Shown piece after piece: positions 33,401-41,089 of a stretch of 41,511 nt of DNA (position 1 is the first letter of the stretch; the number at the start of each line of letters is the position of its first letter). The DNA lies in assembly GCA_001750645.1 (NCBI GenBank), contig MEIF01000014.1:1-41511 (forward strand), in the 5' to 3' direction. This DNA is from Gammaproteobacteria bacterium AqS3 (GTDB lineage: Bacteria > Pseudomonadota > Gammaproteobacteria > MEIF01 > AqS3). The notes under the pieces are model-generated. The model did no database searches, had not been told where the DNA came from, and worked only from the letters and a program-made list of their open reading frames with translations. The position numbers and the translations under genes were made by a program.

Positions 33401-34401
33401 GCCAGCGTGGTCTGACTGCCGCTCGAACCGGGGTCGGTGTCGACGCTCACCGAGGTGCTGCCCGGGTTGCCGGCGTGCGGCGTCAGCGTCAGGTCGAGCG
33501 TCACATCGGCCGTCGGCTGGGTGCCCAGCCTGACCGTGAAGGTCTGGGTGCCGCCCTCGATCAGGTCGCCGACCGTGCTGCGGGACACCTGAATCCCCCG
33601 CCGGCTGGTGTCGTCGTCGGTGATGCTGACGGCAAATCCGGAGCCGCCCGGGCAGTGGTAGAAGTAGGCGCCCGCACCGCTGCAGACCAGCGAGATGACG
33701 GCGCTGTCATCGACGGCATCGTCGTCCTGCCCCGCCGTGATGGTCACGCTCTGCACCGTGCTCCAGTCGCTCGGGGTGAAGCTCAGAGCGCTCTCGCTCA
33801 AACTCACGTCGGGGTTTTTCGGCAGGCTCTGAGCCACGCTGACGCTGACATTCTGGGTCGGCGGCACCGCCAGTGCGACCGTGAAGCTGGTGCTGCCGCC
33901 CTCGGCGATGCTGACCGAGCCGCCCGTCACCGACAGCGCCAGCCCCTGATTCTCATCGTCGTTGATGCGGACATTGACGGCCTTGGTGACGCTGCCATAG
34001 CCGCCGCCGGCGGCCGAGAGGTTGATCATCAGTCTCTCGCTGTCGCCGTCGGCATCGTCGACGGCGCTGACCCTGACGGTCTGCTCGACCGAGTAGTTGC
34101 CCGCATCGAAACTCAGCGTGGTCTCATCCAGCGTGATGTCGCCGCCGGTCGAGGCCGCCAGCGTGACGGTGACGCTGCCGGTCGGCGCCTCGTTGAGCTT
34201 GACCCCGAGGCTGGCGGCGCTGCCGCCCTCGGCGACTTCAAGCCGCTCCGGGTTGCCCACCGAGGCGGGGGTCAGCCCCGAGATGACGAAGTCGTAGTGG
34301 CTGGTCCGCTGAATCGTGCGCTCGAGGCCGGGGGCGTCACCCCAAACCGGCAGCGCCGCCAGCAGCACAAGCGACGCCAGCCAGCTGCGGGGGCTGATCA
34401 T
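30424..34401 (-). CDS. repeat protein with C-terminal beta-barrel, short paralogue (1325 aa)
   Basis: The start ATG at 34401 gives a compact signal peptide (WLASLVLLAALPVWG, cleavage before DAPG). Seven Calx-beta-like repeats occupy about residues 50-845. A segment containing VMTRSADVISLRFDS (about 847-940) matches the GSSADVIGRRFDA region of the larger paralogues, and a barrel of about 385 residues ends HRHSF. Repeats 2 and 5 replace the usual ASGGDY hairpin with cysteine-bearing loops (LVCSGAGAYFYHC and LVCEGNNYYC), possible disulfides. Its start overlaps the stop of an 18-codon ORF. It follows argG in the same direction with no terminator seen between them, so some read-through from argG is possible. 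It is the shortest of the family and lacks the large head domain. Confidence 0.88.
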   Translation of the reverse strand: MISPRSWLASLVLLAALPVWGDAPGLERTIQRTSHYDFVISGLTPASVGNPERLEVAEGGSAASLGVKLNEAPTGSVTVTLAASTGGDITLDETTLSFDAGNYSVEQTVRVSAVDDADGDSERLMINLSAAGGGYGSVTKAVNVRINDDENQGLALSVTGGSVSIAEGGSTSFTVALAVPPTQNVSVSVAQSLPKNPDVSLSESALSFTPSDWSTVQSVTITAGQDDDAVDDSAVISLVCSGAGAYFYHCPGGSGFAVSITDDDTSRRGIQVSRSTVGDLIEGGTQTFTVRLGTQPTADVTLDLTLTPHAGNPGSTSVSVDTDPGSSGSQTTLAFTTTDWSTPKTVTLTGVQDSNSIDERFSLELRGRGGDYNGLSTTVSITVDDDNAQPDLIISGLTGGRLEITEGGGSNDAEFRVKLGKIPFSSQPFADAQVTVTLAASASGVIERYNTQLFFNESNYSKDQTVTVQAAFDSDLNNEDVQLTLSASGGGYDGVSKVVNIRVTDRADEQPRLTTPGLRAVKEIIEGESYPFRVRLEEAPTRNVIVKVIQNPPVNPQASFSKTTLTFTPGNWNVPQAVAVTTVRDDNYRPFGTVRVRLVCEGNNYYCNGGGLVIELIDIDEPRLLLSRKSVEDLVEGGTQSVTVRLNSRPRDGNVTFDVTLTPGSDYAGSTSATVDKSTLTFTPENWNTPQTLTLTAVQDDNQVGEYFRLALSDRGGSYLENSTTLGVSLIDDDALGLNISPGSYAELAEGESRRFTVSVLGDPAGAVSISLGSDNDRVATVTPARMTFTPGNASTPQSFTITAVQDPDSQNDRANISLSSSGGGFRGHSKTIEINVEDNDSGAGGESQQEIRLTQEVTAEVVRSVMTRSADVISLRFDSSIGTVDLTPTGASAEHQPRRTQADRHGRLGDLRPDRLGGIELRGGRPVSQSVRPGVRAPVSDFSYVLNQSETSASGLTSLWGRIDSAQFSGAVDDVDYDGSQSSLWLGVDGQLSSGLLIGGAVSQSSSSTEFTAGNLPVEIETDMTMWHSYMRAYLGGMEFRAMLGFGGGDLEWTRQNSAASEAEVSMEMYAFDLRWPLGRIGESTSVMASVGGVASQMSTDGAPGAAAVLSDLQPFAVNAVGGVELTREPLDWGGWRATPQTMLSLRQDGGDGVTGTGMEFSGSLRLRSPGGRMSVDFGARWLALHSEDSRQEQGGSIELRYLPRGPEGRGLSLLLGPEWGAQESDVLDRAQPFNAEANTTTEPVRAGLRAEAGYGLGLRSGLLRPYMRYRSLGSGATAQTHLSGGLQFSASRALEARLFLERRSAWGAPDRGRIAFDIHRHSF
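31865..34270 (-). repeat. seven Calx-beta-like coding repeats
   Basis: EGG-type strands occur seven times (AEGGSAASLGV, AEGGSTSFTV, IEGGTQTFTV, TEGGGSNDAEFRV, IEGESYPFRV, VEGGTQSVTV, AEGESRRFTV), each with its NW..PQ and ASGGGY-like partners. Confidence 0.85.
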
Positions 34402-34454
34402 CCGCCGCCGGGCGAAACGCCGACGAGCGGCGGCGGCGGCTCGCGCCAGGGCAT
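34398..34454 (-). CDS. 18-codon leader ORF with PPPP, overlapping the next start
   Basis: ATG at 34454 with AGGT seven bases upstream; the peptide is MPWREPPPPLVGVSPGGG, and its TGA overlaps the ATG of the 1325-residue gene (ATGA at 34401-34398). Four consecutive CCG proline codons are a known type of ribosome-slowing site that depends on EF-P. The frame is preceded in phase by the argG stop 78 bases upstream. It could be a coupling leader peptide. The GC-rich codons mean a chance ORF of this length is also plausible. Confidence 0.4.
   Translation of the reverse strand: MPWREPPPPLVGVSPGGG
34402..34439 (-). promoter_or_regulatory. GC-rich hairpin covering the start region of the 1325-residue gene
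   Basis: The nine bases just before the ATG (CGGCGGCGG, 34410-34402) are complementary to CCGCCGCCG at 34439-34431 or, shifted by one triplet, at 34436-34428. The stem would hide the only purine-rich sequence near the start codon. It lies within the 18-codon ORF, so translating that ORF would open it. Confidence 0.45.
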
Positions 34455-34529
34455 TCGAATGACCTGTGGATAGGCTATTTGGAATCTCTGGGCAAAACGT
34501 CTGGAATACCTCCCGCTTGAACGAATGTG

Positions 34530-35744
<1,215 letters not shown>

Positions 35745-35774
35745 TGCGGCACCGGGTGCGCTCGCGAGCGGCGC

Positions 35775-35780
35775 ATTTTA
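35775..35780 (-). promoter_or_regulatory. possible argG -10 element TAAAAT
   Basis: TAAAAT on the minus strand, about 30 bases before the argG ATG. No clear -35 hexamer is seen. The 10-bp palindrome GCTCGCGAGC at 35760-35769 falls around the predicted start of transcription. Confidence 0.4.
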
Positions 35781-35812
35781 GCGGGGTCGCCGGGCGGGCA
35801 TTCTCCCTTCCC

Positions 35813-35818
35813 TATAAT
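35813..35818 (+). promoter_or_regulatory. acnB -10 element TATAAT
   Basis: Perfect TATAAT, 29 bases before the acnB start codon. The -35 region is GC-rich and matches poorly, which would suit an activated promoter. It is 32 bp from the divergent argG -10, so the two promoters must share upstream DNA. Confidence 0.5.
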
Positions 35819-35847
35819 TCCCGCCGCCGAGCGAGACGAGAAGAGCA

Positions 35848-38439
35848 TTGCTGAGCGAATATCTGGCGCACGTCAAGGAACGTGAGGAACTCGGAATCCC
35901 TCCCCTGCCCCTGAATCCCGAACAGGTCGCCGGGCTGGTCGAGCTGATCAAGTCACCGCCCCCCGATGTCAGCCTTGACGATCTGCTGGAGATGCTGCAC
36001 CAGCGCGTCCCGCCGGGGGTCGACGAGGCGGCCTACGTCAAGGCGGCCTTTCTCAGGGATGTCGCCCTCGAAAACACCCACCCCGCCCTCTCCGTTGAAA
36101 ACGCCATCAGCGAGCTCGGCGCCATGGTCGGCGGCTACAACGTCGCCCCGCTGATCGAGCTGCTCAAGTGCGGGGATGAGCGCGCCGCCTGGGCGGTTCG
36201 GACCCTGTCAAAGACCCTGCTGGTGTTCGACGCCTTCCACGACATCACCGAGCTGTCCGAGGCCGGCAACCCCCACGCCCGGGAGGTGCTGGAGCGCTGG
36301 GCCGAGGGCGAGTGGTTCAGGGACTGCCCGGAGCTGCCCGAGCGCATTGACATGGCGGTCTTCAAGGTCCCCGGCGAGGTCAACACCGACGACCTGTCGC
36401 CGGCGCAGGACGCCTGGTCGCGCCCCGACATCCCGCTGCACGCCCTGTCGATGCTGAAAAAGCCGCGCGAGGGGCTGGTCGAGGATCCGCTGGGGGTGCT
36501 GGCGGCGCTGAAAAAGCAGCACGGCAGCGTGGTGTTTGTCGCCGACATCCTCGGCACCGGGTCGTCGCGCAAGTCGGCGACCAACTCGGTGCTCTGGTGC
36601 ATCGGCGACGACATCGACGGCATCCCCAACCGGCGGGGCGGCGGCTTCTGCCTGGGCAGCAAGATCGCCCCGATCTTCTTCAACACCATGGAGGACGCCG
36701 GGGCGCTGCCGATCGAGTGCGACGTCTCGGAGCTCAGCACCGGCGAGGTCATCGGCCTGCACCCGCACGCCGGGCTGATCACCCGCCAGGGCGGCGCCGA
36801 CATCCCGTTCGAGCTGCGCTCCGAGGTGCTGCTCGACTCGGTGCGCGCCGGCGGGCGCATCAACCTCATCATCGGGCGCGGGCTGACCAACCGGGCGCGC
36901 GAATACCTCGGGAGGGAGCGCTCGGGCCTGTTCCGCGAGTACACCCAGGGCGACACCAGCAGCGCCGGCTATACGCTGGCGCAGAAGATGGTCGGGCGCG
37001 CCTGCGGCGTCGAGGGCGTGCGCCCGGGCAGCTACTGCGAGCCGGTGGTCAGCACGGTGGGCTCGCAGGACACCACCGGGCCGATGACGCGCGACGAGCT
37101 CAAGGACCTGGCCTGCCTGGGGTTCACGTCCGATCTGGTCATGCAGTCCTTCTGCCACACCGCCGCCTATCCCAAGCCGGTCGACATCGAGACCCAGCAC
37201 ACCCTGCCGGACTTCATCATGAACCGGGGCGGGGTCGCGCTGCGCCCGGGAGACGGCATCATCCACTCCTGGCTGAACCGCATGCTGCTGCCGGATCAGG
37301 TCGGCACCGGAGCCGATTCGCACACGCGCTTCCCGCTGGGGATCAGCTTCCCCGGCGGCTCGGGGCTGGTCGCCTTCGCCGCCGCCCTCGGCGTGATGCC
37401 GCTGGAAATGCCCGAGTCGGTGCTGGTGCGCTTCTCCGGGGAGATGCAGCCCGGCATCACCCTGCGGGATCTCGTCAACGCCATTCCCTATGCCGCCATT
37501 CAGCAGGGGCTGCTGACGGTCGGCGCCGAGAACAAGAGGAACATCTTCTCGGGGCGCTGCCTCGAAGTCGAGGGGCTGCCCTTCCTCAAGGTCGAGCAGG
37601 CCTTTGAGATCTCCGACGCCTCGGCCGAGCGCTCGGCCTCCGGCTGCACGATTGAGCTGGATCAGGAGCCGATCATCGAATACCTCAACTCCAACATCGT
37701 GCTGCTGCGCTGGATGATCGCCAACGGCTACGGCGACGCCCGCACGCTCGAGCGCCGCGCCCAGAACATGGAGAAGTGGCTCGATGACCCGCAGCTGATG
37801 CGCGCCGACGCCGACGCCGAGTACGCCGCCGTCATCGAGATCGACCTGGGCGCCATCACCGAGCCGCTGCTGGCCTGCCCCAACGACCCCGACGACATCA
37901 AGCCGCTGTCGGAGGTGCAGAACGACCCGATCCACGAGGTCTTCATCGGCTCGTGCATGACCAACATCGGCCACTTCCGCGCCGCCGGCGAGCTGCTCAA
38001 AGACATCACCAGCCTCGACACCCGGCTGTGGATCTGCCCGCCGACGCGCATGGACCAGCACCAGCTGACCGAGGAGGGCTACTACGGCATCTTCGGCCGG
38101 GCCGGGGCGCGCACCGAAATGCCCGGCTGCTCGCTCTGCATGGGCAACCAGGCCCGGGTCGAAGCCGGCTGCACCGTGGTCTCGACCTCGACCCGCAACT
38201 TCCCCAACCGCCTCGGCGACGGCGCCAATGTCTACCTGGCCTCGGCGGAGCTGGCTGCGGTGTCGTCCGTGCTGGGCCGGCTGCCGACGCCGGAGGAATA
38301 CCTCGAGACGATGGCCGACATCGACCCCATGGATCCGAACATCTACCGCTACCTCAATTTCAACGAAATCGACTCCTTCCAGAAGTCGGCCGAGGAGGCC
38401 AAGAGGCTCGACATCACCAACATCGTCCAGGTCGCCTGA
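35848..38439 (+). CDS. acnB: aconitate hydratase B
   Basis: Isomerises citrate to isocitrate via cis-aconitate in the TCA cycle and typically also handles 2-methylcitrate-pathway intermediates. The 863 residues match the AcnB type (E. coli 865). The protein starts MLSEYLAHVKERE, aligning with MLEEYRKHVAER of E. coli, so the TTG at 35848 is taken as the start; GAGAAGAG lies just upstream. Order: N-terminal HEAT-like domain, swivel domain (NTDDLSPAPDAW-like and GTGSSRKSATNSVLW motifs), then the catalytic domains. The [4Fe-4S] ligands are C703 (GSCMTNIGH), C761 and C764 (GCSLCMGNQ). All key motifs look intact. It converges on purF. Confidence 0.97.
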   Translation: MLSEYLAHVKEREELGIPPLPLNPEQVAGLVELIKSPPPDVSLDDLLEMLHQRVPPGVDEAAYVKAAFLRDVALENTHPALSVENAISELGAMVGGYNVAPLIELLKCGDERAAWAVRTLSKTLLVFDAFHDITELSEAGNPHAREVLERWAEGEWFRDCPELPERIDMAVFKVPGEVNTDDLSPAQDAWSRPDIPLHALSMLKKPREGLVEDPLGVLAALKKQHGSVVFVADILGTGSSRKSATNSVLWCIGDDIDGIPNRRGGGFCLGSKIAPIFFNTMEDAGALPIECDVSELSTGEVIGLHPHAGLITRQGGADIPFELRSEVLLDSVRAGGRINLIIGRGLTNRAREYLGRERSGLFREYTQGDTSSAGYTLAQKMVGRACGVEGVRPGSYCEPVVSTVGSQDTTGPMTRDELKDLACLGFTSDLVMQSFCHTAAYPKPVDIETQHTLPDFIMNRGGVALRPGDGIIHSWLNRMLLPDQVGTGADSHTRFPLGISFPGGSGLVAFAAALGVMPLEMPESVLVRFSGEMQPGITLRDLVNAIPYAAIQQGLLTVGAENKRNIFSGRCLEVEGLPFLKVEQAFEISDASAERSASGCTIELDQEPIIEYLNSNIVLLRWMIANGYGDARTLERRAQNMEKWLDDPQLMRADADAEYAAVIEIDLGAITEPLLACPNDPDDIKPLSEVQNDPIHEVFIGSCMTNIGHFRAAGELLKDITSLDTRLWICPPTRMDQHQLTEEGYYGIFGRAGARTEMPGCSLCMGNQARVEAGCTVVSTSTRNFPNRLGDGANVYLASAELAAVSSVLGRLPTPEEYLETMADIDPMDPNIYRYLNFNEIDSFQKSAEEAKRLDITNIVQVA

Positions 38440-38491
38440 GGCGGTCGCCGCCGCCGCAGATCAACCGCGCGGCGATGTCTAAATCTAGCGT
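38440..38491. other. short convergent gap between acnB and purF
   Basis: A possible hairpin CGCCGC (38452-38457)/GCGGCG (38469-38474) is not followed by a T-run on either strand. No good bidirectional terminator is seen. Confidence 0.25.
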
Positions 38492-39991
38492 CTAGATCAG
38501 CTGCAGCTGCTCGCCGGTGTCCCTGGCGCGCTCGCGCCCCAGATCGTTGAGGTAATCCTCGGTGATGAGCGCCTCCCTGTAGTCGCCCGTAAAAACCGAG
38601 TCCTCGTAGTGCTCGATCTCGCCGTTGAGCTCGCGGCAGATGTCGAGCGTGTCCTCGAGGGTCTGGTAGATCAGGGCGTCAGCGCCGATGAAGTCGCAGA
38701 CCCCGGCATCGGTGCCCTCGCGGGAGGCGACCAGCTGATCGGCATAGGGCATGTCAATGCCGAAGACGTTGGGATAGCGCACCGGCGGGGCGGCCGAGGC
38801 AAACCACACCTTGCCGGCGCCGGCCTCGCGCGCCATGCGCACGACCTCCTTGCTGGTGGTGCCGCGCACGATTGAATCGTCCACCAGCAGCACGTGGCGG
38901 CCCTTGAACTCCTGGTTGAGCGTGGCCAGCTTGCGCCGCACCGAGGTGCGCCGCTGCGGCTGGTTCGGCATGATGAAGGTGCGGCCGATGTAGCGGTTCT
39001 TGATGAAGCCCTCGCGGTAGGGCACGCCGAGTGCGCGCGCGGTCTCCATGGCGGCGATGACGCTGCTCTCGGGGATCGGGATGACGATGTCCGGCAGCTG
39101 ATCCGGAAACCGCTTCCGAAGGGTTCGGGCCAGGCGCCTGCCCAGCCCCATGCGCATGCGGTAGACCGAGATGCCGTTGAGGATGGCGTCGGGCCGGGCG
39201 AAGTAGATGTACTCAAACAGGCACGGGGTGAAGCTGCGCTCGCTGCTGCAGCGGTGGCTGTGCAGCCGGCCGTTGCAGTCGATGAAGACCGCCTCGCCGG
39301 GGTCGATGTCGCGCACCAGCTCAAAGCCCAGCATCGACAGGGCGACGTTTTCAGAGGTCAGCATGTACTCATCGTGCGCCCCGTTCTTGCGCACCCCCAG
39401 CAGCAGCGGGCGGATGCCGCGCGGGTCGCGGAAGCCGACCAGCCCGCCGCCCTCGATGATCATGGCGGCGGCGTAGGCCCCGTGGCAGCGCCCCAGCGTG
39501 CGATCCAGACTGCGAAACACGCGCTCGGGGTTGAGGTCGCCGCGGTTGCGGCCGTGCAGCTCGCGGGTCAGCTCGGAGGCGAATACGTTCAGCAGCACGT
39601 CGCTGTCCGAACCCGAGTCGACGTAGCGCATGTCCTTGATGCGCAGCTCCTCGATCAGCTGTGCCCGGTTGATCAGGTTGCCGTTGTGAACCAGCGCCAG
39701 ACCCGCCGGTGCGTTGGCGAAGATCGGCTGCACCAGCTCGTCGCGGTGTGCCCCGGCGGTCGGATAGCGCGTGTGCGCCAGGCCGAGGCTGCCGCCAAGC
39801 CCCTGAATGTCCCTGCCCCTGAAGACGTCGCGCACCAGCCCCATGCCCTTGCGCGACCTGAACCGGCCCTCGCTCCAGGTGGCGATGCCGGCGGCGTCCT
39901 GGCCCCGATGCTGCAGCACCTGGAGGGCCTCGTAGAGCTCATTGCCGAGGGTCTCGGAGGGCTGGGCTGCGATGCCGACGATGCCGCACAT
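38492..39991 (-). CDS. purF: amidophosphoribosyltransferase
   Basis: Transfers glutamine-derived ammonia to PRPP, giving phosphoribosylamine, the first committed step of purine synthesis. The start at 39991 gives MCGIVGI, which puts the catalytic Cys directly after the removable Met as the class II glutaminase fold requires; the frame is open further upstream but that start would bury the nucleophile. The N-terminal Ntn glutaminase domain has LQHRGQDAAGIA, and the phosphoribosyltransferase PRPP loop VLLVDDSIVRGTTS lies near residue 365. At 499 residues it matches the family (about 505). The ATG overlaps the cvpA stop (TGATG), so translation is probably coupled to cvpA. Confidence 0.97.
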   Translation of the reverse strand: MCGIVGIAAQPSETLGNELYEALQVLQHRGQDAAGIATWSEGRFRSRKGMGLVRDVFRGRDIQGLGGSLGLAHTRYPTAGAHRDELVQPIFANAPAGLALVHNGNLINRAQLIEELRIKDMRYVDSGSDSDVLLNVFASELTRELHGRNRGDLNPERVFRSLDRTLGRCHGAYAAAMIIEGGGLVGFRDPRGIRPLLLGVRKNGAHDEYMLTSENVALSMLGFELVRDIDPGEAVFIDCNGRLHSHRCSSERSFTPCLFEYIYFARPDAILNGISVYRMRMGLGRRLARTLRKRFPDQLPDIVIPIPESSVIAAMETARALGVPYREGFIKNRYIGRTFIMPNQPQRRTSVRRKLATLNQEFKGRHVLLVDDSIVRGTTSKEVVRMAREAGAGKVWFASAAPPVRYPNVFGIDMPYADQLVASREGTDAGVCDFIGADALIYQTLEDTLDICRELNGEIEHYEDSVFTGDYREALITEDYLNDLGRERARDTGEQLQLI

Positions 39992-40545
39992 CAGGGCAGG
40001 TACTCGCTCAGCGGGTCCTTGACGAAACGGCGCAGGTCGAAGTTGTCCTGCAGCCACTCGCTGACGATCTCGATCATCGGCATCAGCAGCGAGTCGTCGA
40101 CCTCGGCCTCGAGCGCCGGGAAGGTGCGCATCAGCCAGGGTCCCGCATAGGTGTAGATGATCACCAGCAGCGCCACCGCGCGCAGGGCGCCGAAGCCGAA
40201 GCCGAGCATGCGGTCGACCCCGCCCAGGCCGATGCTGCGCACCAGGTGAGTCGTCATGTTGATCAGCAGGTGGCCGATGAGCATCATCCCCAGAAACAGT
40301 CCCAGCCCGGCCAGCGCCTGGCGCGCAAAGGCGCTGGAAATCCAGATGTCCAGCAGCGGGGCGGCATCGTTCAGCCAGGCCAGCGACACCAGCGCCGCGG
40401 CGACGATGAGCACCAGCGAAAACACCTCCTTGATCACGCCCCGCAGACCGGTGAAGGCCGATACGCCGATCAGCAGCAGGAGCACCACATCCAGCAGATT
40501 CAGCGGAGGCCCCGCATTACGGTCGGTAGTCAACGATGCGGGCAT
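39991..40545 (-). CDS. cvpA: CvpA family inner-membrane protein
   Basis: About 184 residues with roughly four hydrophobic segments, opening LNLLDVVLLLLIGVSAFTGLRG and containing GGVDRMLGFGFGALRA, the pattern of CvpA (E. coli: GTDRVLGVCFGALRG). CvpA is known from colicin V production and envelope homeostasis; its biochemical role is not settled. The start is uncertain: ATG 40545 is chosen, ATG 40563 is possible, and both lie inside the 3' end of dedD. No good ribosome site is seen, consistent with coupling to dedD translation. Directly precedes purF, as in E. coli. Confidence 0.9.
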   Translation of the reverse strand: MPASLTTDRNAGPPLNLLDVVLLLLIGVSAFTGLRGVIKEVFSLVLIVAAALVSLAWLNDAAPLLDIWISSAFARQALAGLGLFLGMMLIGHLLINMTTHLVRSIGLGGVDRMLGFGFGALRAVALLVIIYTYAGPWLMRTFPALEAEVDDSLLMPMIEIVSEWLQDNFDLRRFVKDPLSEYLP

Positions 40546-41089
40546 CGCTGATCGACATTTCATTTTTGGCCACTTCGAGGGCCTGCTCGGCCTCCTGCAG
40601 CGTCAGAAACGGACCGGCCAGCACCACCTGCAGGGGGCGCCCGTCACTGGACTGCAGCGGGCGCTCGTAGACGTGATGTCCCAGTGCATCCATTTTTTTG
40701 CGCAAGTTTTCGATGTTCTCGGCGTTGCCGTAGATCCCCAGGCGCACGCTCCAGGCCTGGGCGGTGCCCTCGTCGCTCAGATCCGGGAGCGTCTGCTCGG
40801 CCAGCGCCACGCTGCTGCTGCCCACCACGACGGCCTCGGTTGCCGGGGGGTCGATCTCGGGGGCGGTCAGGTCGGCGTATTCCTCGGGGTCCAATCCCAG
40901 CTCGGGGACGGCCTGGGGTTCAGAGGGGGCGGGGATGCTGTCGGCGGGCGTGAACTCGGCCTCCTCGACCTCCACCGGCTCGTCCTCGGGAATGTCGGAG
41001 ATCAGCTGCGGGATGACGATCAGGCCGAGCCCGACCAGGAGCACCACTGCGGCAGTGCGCTGGACAATGACTTGCGTGCGCTCTTTCAT
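40517..41089 (-). CDS. dedD: DedD-like SPOR domain protein
   Basis: A 190-residue protein with a single transmembrane helix near residues 12-29 (AAVVLLVGLGLIVIPQL), a long acidic, proline-rich periplasmic linker (about 30-100) and a C-terminal SPOR domain (about 110-187, from WSVRLGIYGN to ARIVDYRP). SPOR domains bind denuded septal peptidoglycan; DedD supports septal constriction in E. coli. The start overlaps the folC stop (ATGA). Position between folC and cvpA is the canonical one. Confidence 0.9.
   Translation of the reverse strand: MKERTQVIVQRTAAVVLLVGLGLIVIPQLISDIPEDEPVEVEEAEFTPADSIPAPSEPQAVPELGLDPEEYADLTAPEIDPPATEAVVVGSSSVALAEQTLPDLSDEGTAQAWSVRLGIYGNAENIENLRKKMDALGHHVYERPLQSSDGRPLQVVLAGPFLTLQEAEQALEVAKNEMSISDARIVDYRP

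Noticed and set aside
36208-38061. Minus-strand frame of 617 codons opposite acnB
   Set aside because: Antisense shadow of a clearly recognised, full-length AcnB.
39992-40057. Upstream extension of purF by 22 codons
   Set aside because: It would place residues before the catalytic Cys that must become N-terminal after Met removal, and it runs into the cvpA coding sequence.
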